Below, in pieces: positions 1 to 7,033 of a stretch of DNA of 12,473 nt (within the stretch, counting starts at the first letter, position 1; every line of letters begins with the position of its first letter). Source of the stretch: Rickettsia typhi (GTDB taxonomy: Bacteria; Pseudomonadota; Alphaproteobacteria; Rickettsiales; UBA1997); contig CAMDMO010000037.1 of assembly GCA_945902255.1 (NCBI GenBank), positions 1 to 12,473 of the forward strand, in the 5' to 3' direction. Position numbers and translations under genes: made by a program. The notes under the pieces were generated by a model. It saw only the letters and a program-made list of their open reading frames with translations. It did no database searches and was not told where the DNA came from.

Positions 1-32
1 ATGAGTTTACACTTCCAAGCAAAACTCATGAG

Positions 33-59
33 ATCCTCTGACCCTTGAGAGTCAAGGAT
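33..59. repeat. Small dispersed-type palindrome (hairpin)
   Basis: ATCCT-c-TGAC (33-42) pairs with GTCA-AGGAT (51-59) around an 8-base loop, giving nine pairs with one bulged C. The 'GATCCTC...GAGGATGACGAG' style recalls short dispersed palindromes in intergenic DNA of alphaproteobacterial intracellular bacteria. No T-run follows on the + strand, so I do not call it a terminator. It may be the decayed remnant of a repeat copy. Confidence 0.4.
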
Positions 60-126
60 GACGAGTTTCAAGGTTTTTTTATTCCGAACTAGCATTCTAA
101 GTACTCTTACCTTCGAAAAAAATCTA

Positions 127-176
127 AAATCACAAAAACTTCTTAGAAAAACTTGATTTTTGCGATAGCCTCATAA
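127..176. repeat. Degenerate hairpin repeat sharing its loop with 4444-4497
   Basis: ATCACAAAAA pairs with TTTTTGCGAT (one mismatch) around a centre reading AACTTCTTAGAAAAA (137-151). Exactly the same 15 bases form the loop region of the long perfect hairpin at 4444-4497. The distal part (152-176, CTTGATTT...CCTCATAA) recurs with three mismatches and a 2-base gap at 3189-3211, just past the autotransporter terminator. The autotransporter gene is thus flanked by related short repeats. Confidence 0.4.
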
Positions 177-331
177 GAAAGAAATTTCTCCAATAGAATA
201 AAATAATTGATTTATAAGTAAAAATTGATAGAATGAGTAAAGTTTGTTAAAAATGTATCTTTTTGAGAAAACTAATTAGTAAAGAAGATTTGTAAAAACT
301 CAAAAATTCTTTACCCAATAAATCAATTTAA

Positions 332-3154
332 ATGAAAAATTATTCGCATAATTTTTGGGCTATTCTCTTATCTGTTTATTTATTTTCTGCATCTATCAAT
401 GCTACTGAAATCAACTCAGCTATATCAATTCCGCAAGTAGTTTCTGAAGATTTTCAGGAAATTAATATTACTGGTGCAGGAAATATTTCAGTTGATACTG
501 ATGATTATAGTGCAACCCCAAATGAAGCTGCGCCAATTAGCAGTTCTGGCGAATTTGCAAATACATCAATCACTGTAAATACTGATTCTGAAACTGATGG
601 CATTTACGCAACAGGTAATGTTGCGGGTGCTATATCTGTAACCGGTGCTAACTCTAATTTGGATAATCTTAATATAGTTTCAGGTACTGTTACTAGTAAT
701 GTAAATAATGGGCGCGATGGAACTGTGTCTCTCAATGGTGATTTATACGCAGAAACTTTAATTAGTGTTGGAGGAGATGTGGGTAGTAAGAAAGGTAGCA
801 TTTCAAATACTAGCGCTGGCGGAAGTGCAATTTTTGCAAACAGAATTGCGGATAATATATCATTAACAGTAAATGTAGGTGCAACTGGTAGTGTTAAAGC
901 TTTCGGTGACAGCTCTTCTTCAGCAATCAAAATCATTGATATTACTGATAATTCTTATCAATCGATTGTGTCGGTTATAAACTATGGCTTAATTGATGCG
1001 GGAATAGGCAGCGCAATATCTTTTAATGGTAAAACTTGGGGTTCGTTGAATAACTACGGAACTGTGATTGGTAATATTTCAGCTGGAGACTCTGTTCTTG
1101 GAATCAATAACTATGCAGGAACGATTACCGGAAATATAAATCTTGGCAACACTGAAGAATCTACAATTTATTTAAAAAGCGGATCTATTACCGGAAATAT
1201 TACAATGAATAACGAAAATCAGAATTTCGGATTTGCGGGTGGGGTTTTAAATGGTAAAATTAATGGTGCTGGTGTTGTTACGGTGGGAGAAAATACGGTT
1301 GCTAACGGAAATATTGGTGACATTACTACGGTTACCGAAGTTAGTGTTGTAAAGGCCGCAACTTTCGATGTTGCAACTCATAATAATTCAATTGTCGCAC
1401 AAAATATTTATGTTGAAAATCGTGCAAGCTTAATTGTTGGTTCTGGACCAATATCTGCTTTAGACGCGATCACGATTGAGGGTAGCGCATCATTTGCCAG
1501 CGGATCTAGAGTTACTGCAAATAATTTACACTTTACTTCTGGAAGCACTATATCATTGGTTGTTTCTGATCCGTCAACAACTTCTTTGCAAGTGGTTGGG
1601 GCGCTTAACTTGGATGCTAATACGCGTTTAAATCTTACAATAAATTCTGCAATTGGTGCTTTTAGCGATGGTCAAAGAGTTACTTTAATAAGTGCTAGTA
1701 ACGCTTCTAATATAAACCAAATTCTTGATGATAATATTAATGTTAATAATTTGGGATCAAACTCATATCTTGGAAATAATATTAGCACTTTAGTTGAGGG
1801 TAATAATTTGTTATTAGTTTCGCGTGTGCAGCCTGCATCGGGAGGCGATTCTTCTGGTTCTGGATCTGGCGGATCAAGTGGTTCAGGCGGCGATTCTTCA
1901 GGCTCTTCTGGATCAAGTGGTTCAGGTGGCGATTCTTCTGGCGGATCTGGCTCATCTGGTTCTGGATCTAGTGGATCAAATACAGGTTCTAGTGGATCTG
2001 GTCCAAACACTCAAGTTAAACCTTTGGCCGAAACAACTCCAAATCAAAATGAAGTGTCTCCAAGCGCTAACGCAGTTGTTTTTAACAACAGATATACCTC
2101 TGCCAATGTAATATCAGCTCGTTTGGAATTTTTAAGAAATTCTCCAGTTCCAAAAAGAATAAGAAGTAGCAGTTTAGCTATGAATCCTTTTAACAATAAT
2201 AATGTTTTCTTTAAATCATTATTTGCTGAATCTAGTGCATCTAGCAACGGTGCAAAATCTCCTTATCCTATGAGCATGTCTTTTAGCAGTGACGACAATT
2301 CTTATGGATCTCAAGCGGAGCATGATAAATCAGTTTGGGTGCAAACATTTGGAACTAATATTAGCCAAAGAGCCACTGCAAATATTGAAGGATATAGCGC
2401 TAATTCTGGCGGTATAATGGTTGGTATTGATTGTCAAAAATGTAATGATGGCGTGGTGGTTGGTGTGAGTGGTGGATATTCTAAATCTGGTGTTAAATCA
2501 AGAGATAGTAATAAAAGAGTGAATATCGACAGCTATCAAGGAGATATTTATACCGGATATGATTCTAAATCATATTTCTTAAATACCATGCTTGGTTTTG
2601 CTGTTAATGATTATTCATCAAATCGTTACATTGCCTTGATTGACTCTAATGCTAAGGCAAAATATTCAGGCAGAAGTTATACCGGAAGAATTGAAACTGG
2701 AACTCACTATAATATTACCGAAGAAACATTATTGACTCCAACTTTCATGATAACTGCGGCTCATAACACTATTAGCACTTATAGTGAAAATGGTGCAGGG
2801 GTTTTAAATTTAAGAGTTCAAAACAAAGATACTAATTTCTTAGAAGGAAGATTGGGTGCAGAATTAAGTCATATTATTTGCACTGGAACTGGAGTTAAAA
2901 TGCGTCCACAGCTTTCAATTTCTTATGGTTATGATGTGATTGGCGATAAACAAAAATCTACTGCTAACTTTATTGGTCAAAATACTACTCTTGATTCTAA
3001 TTCAGCAAGAGTGGCTCAAGGAAGTCTAAGAATGGGTGGTGGTTTCGCAATTTATGACGGAGAGCATGTTACATTTAGCACTAATTACGGCTTAGAAAAA
3101 AGAACCGATTACACCGCTCACTCATTGTGGTTAATGGCTAAACACTGGTTTTAG
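332..3154 (+). CDS. Autotransporter (type Va secreted) outer-membrane protein, 940 aa
   Basis: A surface protein expected to carry its passenger across the outer membrane through its own C-terminal barrel. Residues 1-24 form a signal peptide (charged start, hydrophobic core, likely cleavage after INA-24). Residues ~25-500 are rich in Gly, Asn, Ser, Thr and short beta repeats such as 'TITGNI' and 'SITGNI', as in a right-handed beta-helix passenger. Residues ~501-561 are an almost pure Ser/Gly/Asp linker. Residues ~668-940 match the autotransporter beta-domain, starting at VWVQTFG, with alternating amphipathic strands and a terminal Phe (AKHWF), the usual barrel-assembly signal. Three cysteines fall in the barrel (C701, C704, C850), uncommon for this class. 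The ATG at 332 is chosen because the signal peptide begins there; no clear ribosome site precedes it. It resembles Rickettsia Sca proteins in architecture only; the passenger function is unknown. Confidence 0.9.
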   Translation: MKNYSHNFWAILLSVYLFSASINATEINSAISIPQVVSEDFQEINITGAGNISVDTDDYSATPNEAAPISSSGEFANTSITVNTDSETDGIYATGNVAGAISVTGANSNLDNLNIVSGTVTSNVNNGRDGTVSLNGDLYAETLISVGGDVGSKKGSISNTSAGGSAIFANRIADNISLTVNVGATGSVKAFGDSSSSAIKIIDITDNSYQSIVSVINYGLIDAGIGSAISFNGKTWGSLNNYGTVIGNISAGDSVLGINNYAGTITGNINLGNTEESTIYLKSGSITGNITMNNENQNFGFAGGVLNGKINGAGVVTVGENTVANGNIGDITTVTEVSVVKAATFDVATHNNSIVAQNIYVENRASLIVGSGPISALDAITIEGSASFASGSRVTANNLHFTSGSTISLVVSDPSTTSLQVVGALNLDANTRLNLTINSAIGAFSDGQRVTLISASNASNINQILDDNINVNNLGSNSYLGNNISTLVEGNNLLLVSRVQPASGGDSSGSGSGGSSGSGGDSSGSSGSSGSGGDSSGGSGSSGSGSSGSNTGSSGSGPNTQVKPLAETTPNQNEVSPSANAVVFNNRYTSANVISARLEFLRNSPVPKRIRSSSLAMNPFNNNNVFFKSLFAESSASSNGAKSPYPMSMSFSSDDNSYGSQAEHDKSVWVQTFGTNISQRATANIEGYSANSGGIMVGIDCQKCNDGVVVGVSGGYSKSGVKSRDSNKRVNIDSYQGDIYTGYDSKSYFLNTMLGFAVNDYSSNRYIALIDSNAKAKYSGRSYTGRIETGTHYNITEETLLTPTFMITAAHNTISTYSENGAGVLNLRVQNKDTNFLEGRLGAELSHIICTGTGVKMRPQLSISYGYDVIGDKQKSTANFIGQNTTLDSNSARVAQGSLRMGGGFAIYDGEHVTFSTNYGLEKRTDYTAHSLWLMAKHWF
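1871..1948 (+). repeat. 39-bp tandem repeat in the Ser-Gly linker
   Basis: Two nearly identical 39-bp units (1871-1909 and 1910-1948) begin GGATCAAGTGGTTCAGG and encode the same 13-residue Ser/Gly/Asp pattern. More degenerate pieces continue to about 2005. The unit is a multiple of three, so copy-number change would alter linker length without breaking the frame. Confidence 0.75.
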
Positions 3155-3181
3155 TAAAAAGGGGTCAGACCCCCTTTTTTT
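3155..3181 (+). terminator. Rho-independent terminator built on GGGGTCAGACCCC
   Basis: It starts directly after the autotransporter stop codon: an A-run, GGGGTC (3161-3166), a one-base centre, GACCCC (3168-3173), then C and seven Ts (3175-3181). The A-run can pair with the T-run, so the hairpin could work in either direction. The same core recurs at 7039-7051 and 7064-7076. Confidence 0.8.
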
Positions 3182-3242
3182 ATAAAATCTTGATTTGCAA
3201 CAACCTCATAATTTATCTTGAACATAAGATTTGTCTAACTAG

Positions 3243-3454
3243 ATTGGTAATTAGGTGCCGGTTATAACAAACCCGATTCAAAACACAGATATCTAGGTGT
3301 TAAACGATAATTTTTTTAGTTTTTAGGAAGGATTGCGACGAAAAATATAAAATGCACTAATTAGTGACGAATAATTATTTTTTAGAGCAAATTTTATTAA
3401 AAATGTGAATTTTAAAGGTCAGCGTTTTGTATCAGGTTTGTTATAATTGGTAAT
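3243..3454. repeat. MITE-like inverted-repeat element (~185-200 bp)
   Basis: Left end 3262-3289 and right end 3419-3446 are inverted copies of each other (24 of 28 bases match; consensus TTATAACAAACCYGATWC followed by AAAACRC). They enclose about 130 bp of AT-rich DNA with no reading frame. A 9-base direct repeat, ATTGGTAAT, occurs at 3243-3251 and 3446-3454. It abuts the right end but sits ten bases outside the left end, so it is only a possible target-site duplication. The size, terminal repeats and lack of coding suggest a non-autonomous transposable element or its remnant. Confidence 0.5.
3442..3447 (+). promoter_or_regulatory. Possible -10 box inside the right end of the inverted-repeat element
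   Basis: A perfect TATAAT lies 58 bases before the start at 3506, within the outward-facing right terminal repeat. No good -35 hexamer stands at the usual distance, so this is a weak call. Confidence 0.25.
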
Positions 3455-3505
3455 GTTTAAAATTCTGCTTTTTCAAGTTAATTATTAATCTAATTTTGAG
3501 GTTTT

Positions 3506-3952
3506 ATGAAAGAAAATATTAGTGGCACAAATATTTACAATGGAATGAAAGCCAGCTTTTTAGCCAGCTTAGTTTCGTCATTGGTTTTACTTTTGCTTAC
3601 CACATCATTTGCAATACAAGACTTTAATTATATCTCAATTCATGGATCAATATTTGGCATAGAAAAAGCAGTTTATGCATGGATAGCTTATTTTTTATTT
3701 GCAATAATTATATGGGGTTTTCTTTACACATTCCTAGAGCCTTATTTGGCTGGAAATAGTGGTACTGCAAAAGGAATGATATTTGGATTTTGCGCTTGGT
3801 TAATAATGATGATAATATTAATGCCGCTTACTACCGCTGGAATTTTCTTAAAAAATTATGGCTTTGGTGCTTCAATTATAATACTAATAACTGATATGGT
3901 TTTTGGCGCTATTATAGGTCACTTTTATGGTAAATTTAAAAAATCTTCATAG
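3506..3952 (+). CDS. Small four-helix inner-membrane protein, 148 aa (possibly DUF6789-like)
   Basis: Four hydrophobic segments can be read at about residues 15-37, 54-77, 88-114 and 120-142, with a positively charged tail (GKFKKSS). The third and fourth helices carry the pattern 'MPLTTAGIF...G.G.....L.TDMVFGAIIGHFYG', which resembles DUF6789-type membrane proteins of unknown function; this is a resemblance from memory, not a search. The start is supported by TGAGG about five bases before the ATG, one of the better ribosome sites in the window. It stands alone, with an inverted-repeat element upstream and palindromic repeats downstream. No catalytic or binding motif is visible, so no function is proposed. 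Confidence 0.8.
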   Translation: MKENISGTNIYNGMKASFLASLVSSLVLLLLTTSFAIQDFNYISIHGSIFGIEKAVYAWIAYFLFAIIIWGFLYTFLEPYLAGNSGTAKGMIFGFCAWLIMMIILMPLTTAGIFLKNYGFGASIIILITDMVFGAIIGHFYGKFKKSS

Positions 3953-4010
3953 TTTTTAGAAAATAAATACTGTTTTTATTCTTCTCGTTGTTTTGTAAAA
4001 CTTCTTTCGT

Positions 4011-4035
4011 GGGGCTAAGTTAATAACTCAGCCCC
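4011..4035. repeat. GC-rich hairpin downstream of the small membrane-protein gene
   Basis: GGGGCT pairs with AGCCCC and AGTT with AACT, with one A/C mismatch and an AAT loop. It lies about 60 bases past the stop at 3952 and could end that transcript, but no T-run follows, so a terminator is not certain. Confidence 0.5.
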
Positions 4036-4053
4036 ATCGCTTCATTTATAAAG

Positions 4054-4362
4054 ATCAAGTCACCTTGTTGCATGGCTCTTTATATTATGCAATCTCGGTC
4101 TAATTATCCTCCACTACGAGGGAGGATCGATGAACAAGCGCAGCTTGTGAATCGAGGAGTGGTCATGACTGATAAAAAATAACAAGCATTAAGAGCTGAT
4201 TAGCAAAATTTATTTAAAAAAAGAATTTATTAAATACTTCATCAACTAACCCCTCCTCGAATCGCTTCCCATCTAAGATCCTCCCTCGTAGTGGAGGATG
4301 ATTAAACCGAAGGCTTTTTAAAGAGCCATGCAAAAGGCCTACCTGGTTACTTTTACCTTGAT
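4054..4362. repeat. ~310-bp nested palindromic intergenic element
   Basis: Three blocks on the left recur inverted on the right: 4068-4082 with 4319-4333 (TTGCATGGCTCTTTA, 15 of 15), 4096-4128 with 4277-4309 (31 of 33, centred on the ATCCTCC..GGAGGAT hairpin) and about 4149-4163 with 4248-4263 (GAATCGAGGAG-type). ATCAAG/CTTGAT mark the outermost ends. The left arm alone contains a further hairpin, ACAAGC-GCA-GCTTGT, at 4134-4148. Each ATCCTCC..GGAGGAT block can fold by itself or pair with its partner across the element, so two competing structures are possible. No reading frame is seen. It may be a MITE or a repeat inserted in inverted duplicate. Confidence 0.65.
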
Positions 4363-4443
4363 TTATTAGGCACCGTTAATAAAATTTTAGAGAATGGCGG
4401 TAATTTTATTGGTAAAATATTTTAAACCAAATTTTTCGAAAAA

Positions 4444-4497
4444 GGCACTGTCGCCTAAATCAACTTCTTAGAAAAAGTTGATTTAGGCGACAGTGCC
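4444..4497 (-). terminator. Perfect 23-bp-stem hairpin, terminator-like on the minus strand
   Basis: Positions 4444-4466 and 4475-4497 are exact reverse complements around the 8-base loop CTTAGAAA. Read on the minus strand the stem is followed by TTTTT, as in an intrinsic terminator. On the plus strand As follow first. No minus-strand gene precedes it, so its job is unclear; it may be a dispersed hairpin repeat, since the loop region recurs at 137-151. It lies about 70 bases before the gene at 4568. Confidence 0.6.
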
Positions 4498-4567
4498 AAA
4501 AAAGATTTTTCCAAAACTTATTCTATTTTAAAGTATGTATTTTAAAAAATTAATTTAGACTTAACTT

Positions 4568-6178
4568 ATGAGAAGAAGTTTCCCCATTACACCTTCAGAT
4601 CCAAATTCAGATCCAAATTCAGATAGATACTTAAAACTAACAAACCTTTCTGCAAAAGAAGAAATTCCAAAAAACGTCACTGAGAATGATATTAGAAGTG
4701 CAGAAGAAACCATACGACTTCGATTGTGGGAATCGTCTCATGCAATCGAGCAAAGGTTTCAATTTAGAGGTCGATTTTTTACAAGAGAAAATGGAGAAAC
4801 TTTAAGATTAGCGGGGGTTAGAATTGGAATTCCATCGCTTGATTTTTTTTCACCACCATCTTCTCCGGGATTTTTTCTGGGATTTGCAGCTGTTACAATT
4901 ATCAACACTGCTTTATTGATTTCATTGACATTGTTAGGTGCAATACCATCTATTGAGGTACTCGTTTTCGCTATGCTCATTAATCCGATTGTAGTTACAA
5001 CGGGACCTTTACTATTAAGTAGAGCAATATTGTTTGCTAATGCATTGAAGATAAAAAGATCTTTAGGCGAGGTTGCTACCCAGATAATGGAAGCAAGGGT
5101 TGCTGCTGCAGAAGAATTAGAATTAAATAGGTTTCCAGAATCGGCAATTAGGTTGCCAGGTGTTGAAATTAATAAAATTTTTTCTACCAAAACAACTCGC
5201 CTTAAATATATATCCGAAGATGGAGAGATTATTCGTTTTGATTCAAGAATGCAAAAAATCTCCAATGATATTTTAAATATAGGATGCGATAAATTGCGCA
5301 AAAATGAATTTGCAAAAGTTATTAACTTTATTTTTGATTCCCAGGAAAAATCTTTACCATTATTCCTATCAATACATCAGCTAGATCTTTTAAGAGTCAT
5401 TAGAGAAAAAATATCGCAAGATTTAAAAAATCCAGAAGCAAGATTTTACGACGCAAAGCTTTATCAAGCTTGTTTTTTAGCTAATTTACAAAAAAATCCA
5501 AACCTTTGTAAAATGGTGGATGCGGAAGAGTTTCATGATTTAAGAAAAAATTTTAATAAAGAATTCGTCGTATATTCAGAAGCAACTTATGGTGAGCGCG
5601 AAACCAAAATATTTGTTGTTGGTATTTTATTTACACAAATGAGTGCTTTTACTGGTCTTTCTGAAATAGAAAACGGTATCAGATTAATTGGATCCGCTAG
5701 AGGTGGTCATATTGATGGACTTATAAGTAGGGGAACTGTTGCTGAATTAATATCATCTTTCACAGGTTACATTGGCAATATTGATCAGGGTATAGCAAGA
5801 ATATTAGTGAATCGAATTATAGAGGAGGGAACTCTTGATGAAGTAACATCAGCTTTCACGGGTTACACTGGCAATATTGATGACGATATATCAAGAAGAT
5901 TAATGGATCGAATGACTCAGTTAAGTGATGCGCAAAGTCATGGAGCGTCAGCCCCTCGTTTAGATGGTTTAGAAGATGCGAATCTAGAAGCCGGAGAGCG
6001 CTTACCAGAAGAAGTGCCAGTTGGAGCTGGAGTTGGAGCGTCAACAGGTGCAAGTGATAGTACTATAGCTGGAGAAAGACAAGAGGGCCAGCAAATTCCA
6101 GGACCGGCAGGAGACATCATGGCAAGAACAGTTACTAATGTAGCTTGCGGAGTTGGTCTAGATAACGAACTCCAATGA
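4568..6178 (+). CDS. Unrecognised membrane-anchored repeat protein, 536 aa
   Basis: I do not recognise the family. The start has a short Asp-Pro-Asn-Ser repeat (residues ~9-19). Two hydrophobic segments at about 101-125 and 129-151 could form a hairpin in the membrane. Residues ~160-350 are charged and mainly helical-looking, without a known motif. Two close 32-residue repeats begin at ~390 and ~422 ('..SSFTGYIGNID..I.R.L..R'), and a weaker copy starts near residue 358 (SAFTGLSEIENGI). The tail (~470-536) is rich in Gly, Ala and Glu and looks disordered. The stop overlaps the next start as ATGA, so it was translated in tandem with the truncated flavoprotein gene. No strong ribosome site precedes the ATG at 4568, so the true start is uncertain. 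A host-interaction or surface role is conceivable but unsupported. Confidence 0.75.
   Translation: MRRSFPITPSDPNSDPNSDRYLKLTNLSAKEEIPKNVTENDIRSAEETIRLRLWESSHAIEQRFQFRGRFFTRENGETLRLAGVRIGIPSLDFFSPPSSPGFFLGFAAVTIINTALLISLTLLGAIPSIEVLVFAMLINPIVVTTGPLLLSRAILFANALKIKRSLGEVATQIMEARVAAAEELELNRFPESAIRLPGVEINKIFSTKTTRLKYISEDGEIIRFDSRMQKISNDILNIGCDKLRKNEFAKVINFIFDSQEKSLPLFLSIHQLDLLRVIREKISQDLKNPEARFYDAKLYQACFLANLQKNPNLCKMVDAEEFHDLRKNFNKEFVVYSEATYGERETKIFVVGILFTQMSAFTGLSEIENGIRLIGSARGGHIDGLISRGTVAELISSFTGYIGNIDQGIARILVNRIIEEGTLDEVTSAFTGYTGNIDDDISRRLMDRMTQLSDAQSHGASAPRLDGLEDANLEAGERLPEEVPVGAGVGASTGASDSTIAGERQEGQQIPGPAGDIMARTVTNVACGVGLDNELQ
5732..5923 (+). repeat. 96-bp in-frame tandem duplication in the 536-aa protein
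   Basis: Unit 1 (5732-5827) and unit 2 (5828-5923) both begin GGAACT and share TTTCAC.GGTTAC..TGGCAATATTGAT at the same phase. The period of 96 bp equals 32 codons. DNA identity remains high in the core, so the duplication appears fairly recent; an older third copy precedes it at about 5639-5690. Confidence 0.8.
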
Positions 6179-6318
6179 AAAAAAGTAAAAATATTGCAAT
6201 TATAGGCGGCCCCAGCGGTTTAATGGCGGCGGAAATTATTGCTAAAGATGGACATCAAGTAACAATATATGACGCCCTATGGAGTCGTTGCGCTAATTGT
6301 TTTAGTTATGAAGAATAG
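6175..6318 (+). pseudogene. 5' remnant of an FAD/NAD(P)-dependent oxidoreductase gene
   Basis: The frame opens at ATG 6175 inside the stop of the preceding gene (ATGA overlap). It encodes MKKSKNIAIIGGPSGLMAAE and continues to '..GHQVTIYDA'. This is the N-terminal dinucleotide-binding fold (glycine motif, then an acidic residue ending strand two) of flavoproteins such as the BaiN / TIGR03862 group, which normally run to about 400 residues. Homology stops at about residue 34 (base 6276), where IS5-like sequence begins. The frame then ends at the TAG at 6316-6318 after 47 codons. No later part of the flavoprotein is visible downstream, so the insertion was accompanied by deletion. The third glycine of the GxGxxG motif region reads GGPSG, close to the usual GGGPAG. 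Surely non-functional. Confidence 0.8.
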
Positions 6319-6940
6319 ACAGAGCGCAACTGGTCGCAATATAACCAAAGGTTAGTAAGAAGCTCGTAGGTGTGAGAAATTAACTTTAAACATTAGGAAT
6401 AGAAATAATTCTAAATTAGATAAGTTACGTAATAGCAGTGCTGCTACAGTGGTTGCGATAGATTCGACTGGTTTATCTTTATATAGTTATTCCGATTGGC
6501 ATAATCTTAAACATAAGGAGCAATCTACCAGAAATATTGATAGGTGGAGAAAGTTGCATATAGTGATAGATGTAAAAACTGGAGAGATATTATCGGCTTT
6601 ACTAACCAATTCGAGAGAGCATGATTGCAGGCATTTACCGAGGTTATTAAATGAGATAGAGGATGATATTAATAATAGTAATCAGGAAAATGCCTATGGA
6701 AGAAAAAAGTTGGCTACCATCAAAGATCACTCATTGAAACCACCATGTATCAAATCAAAGCCCATCTGGGAGATAGACTTGCTAATAAAAAGGAAAAACT
6801 AGAGATGTGCAATCATTAATTAAATGTAAGGTAGTAAATATGATTAATTTTGCATGAGTTGGTTGATTGCAAAAATAGTTATGAAAAAATATTGAGGTGG
6901 TTGGTTGATTTTTATTAGCTGTGCAACAAGGCTGGTCAGA
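6277..6940 (+). mobile_element. Decayed IS5-family insertion sequence remnant (~660 bp)
   Basis: The element begins where flavoprotein homology ends. Its ends carry a rough inverted repeat: GTTGCGCTAAT at 6287-6297 and ATTAGCTGTGCAAC at 6914-6927 (reverse complement GTTGCACAGCTAAT). Between them are transposase pieces in three frames. A full IS5-type element is usually over 800 bp, so internal deletions have occurred. A partial GGTCAGACC palindrome (6934-6949) follows directly. Confidence 0.7.
6319..6870 (+). pseudogene. Broken IS5-family DDE transposase
   Basis: Three fragments follow the order of an IS5-type transposase. Frame of 6319: TERNWSQYNQRLV, the N-terminal 'NWSxYNxxLV' block. From 6359, read on through the GTG at 6449: 'AIDSTGL....WH..KH..........WRKLHIVIDVKTGEI..ALLT....D...LPRLLNEI', holding the first catalytic Asp. 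Then, from about 6710 in another frame, 'KVGYHQRSLIETTMYQIK..LGDRL', with the final catalytic Glu, followed after one more shift by 'SLIKCKVVN'. The block with the second Asp is largely missing after 'ENAYGRKK'. The piece at 6449-6802 is open for 117 codons but its last ~25 residues are out of frame relative to the family. Stops and shifts make it inactive. Confidence 0.8.
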
Positions 6941-6949
6941 CCTCTTTTT
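6934..6949. repeat. Partial copy of the GGGGTCAGACCCC palindrome
   Basis: GGTCAGACC followed by TCTTTTT, directly beyond the right end of the IS5 remnant. It is a shortened or decayed copy of the element seen at 3161-3173 and 7039-7076. Confidence 0.45.
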
Positions 6950-6972
6950 AAATCCAGTCGTACCTCAATTCT

Positions 6973-7005
6973 TCACCCTGACCATTCGACGGGGTGACAA
7001 CTCAA
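6973..7005. repeat. Half copy of the GTCACCCCGTC-type palindromic repeat
   Basis: TCACCC (6973-6978) pairs with GGGTGA (6992-6997), and the right half (CATTCGACGGGGTGACAACT) matches the right end of the repeat at 8501-8601 almost base for base. The left half is decayed. The rest of 6950-7243 holds the two tandem palindromes below and an AT-rich leader for the next gene; I see no gene in it. Confidence 0.6.
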
Positions 7006-7033
7006 GAGATAGCGGTTAAACAATCCTAGAAAG

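Larger units (their letters stand above)
1..331. other. Non-coding leader upstream of the autotransporter gene
   Basis: No supported gene lies here. The stretch is AT-rich and holds an 8-bp perfect inverted repeat (1-8 with 22-29, ATGAGTTT/AAACTCAT), a hairpin at 33-59 and a second hairpin-like repeat around 127-176, listed separately. The promoter and leader of the gene at 332 must lie in the last 100-150 bases. I see no convincing -35/-10 pair and no Shine-Dalgarno sequence close to the ATG. Confidence 0.6.

Noticed and set aside
2..75. Minus-strand open frame at the left edge reading ..LVILDSQGSEDLMSFAWKCKL
   Set aside because: Too short and incomplete, and it runs across a palindromic repeat; repeat-derived open frames of this kind are usually not genes.
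1672..2010. Pro/Glu/Asp-rich open frame on the minus strand, and a Leu/Val/Gln-rich one at 1824-2111 on the plus strand
   Set aside because: Both are frame shadows of the Ser-Gly linker of the autotransporter; repeated GGATCT/TCTGGT triplets leave all frames open.
3182..3261. Possible tRNA or small RNA gene in the gaps
   Set aside because: No cloverleaf, T-loop (GTTCRA) context or rRNA-like sequence was seen in this or the other intergenic regions.
4759..5301. 180-codon open frame on the minus strand inside the 536-aa gene
   Set aside because: Antisense shadow with no recognisable motif, while the plus strand has a long consistent frame with membrane segments and in-frame repeats.
6449..6802. 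117-codon frame as a functional gene with GTG start
   Set aside because: Family sequence continues upstream of the GTG without a break, and the catalytic C-terminal part is in another frame, so it is a piece of a dead transposase.
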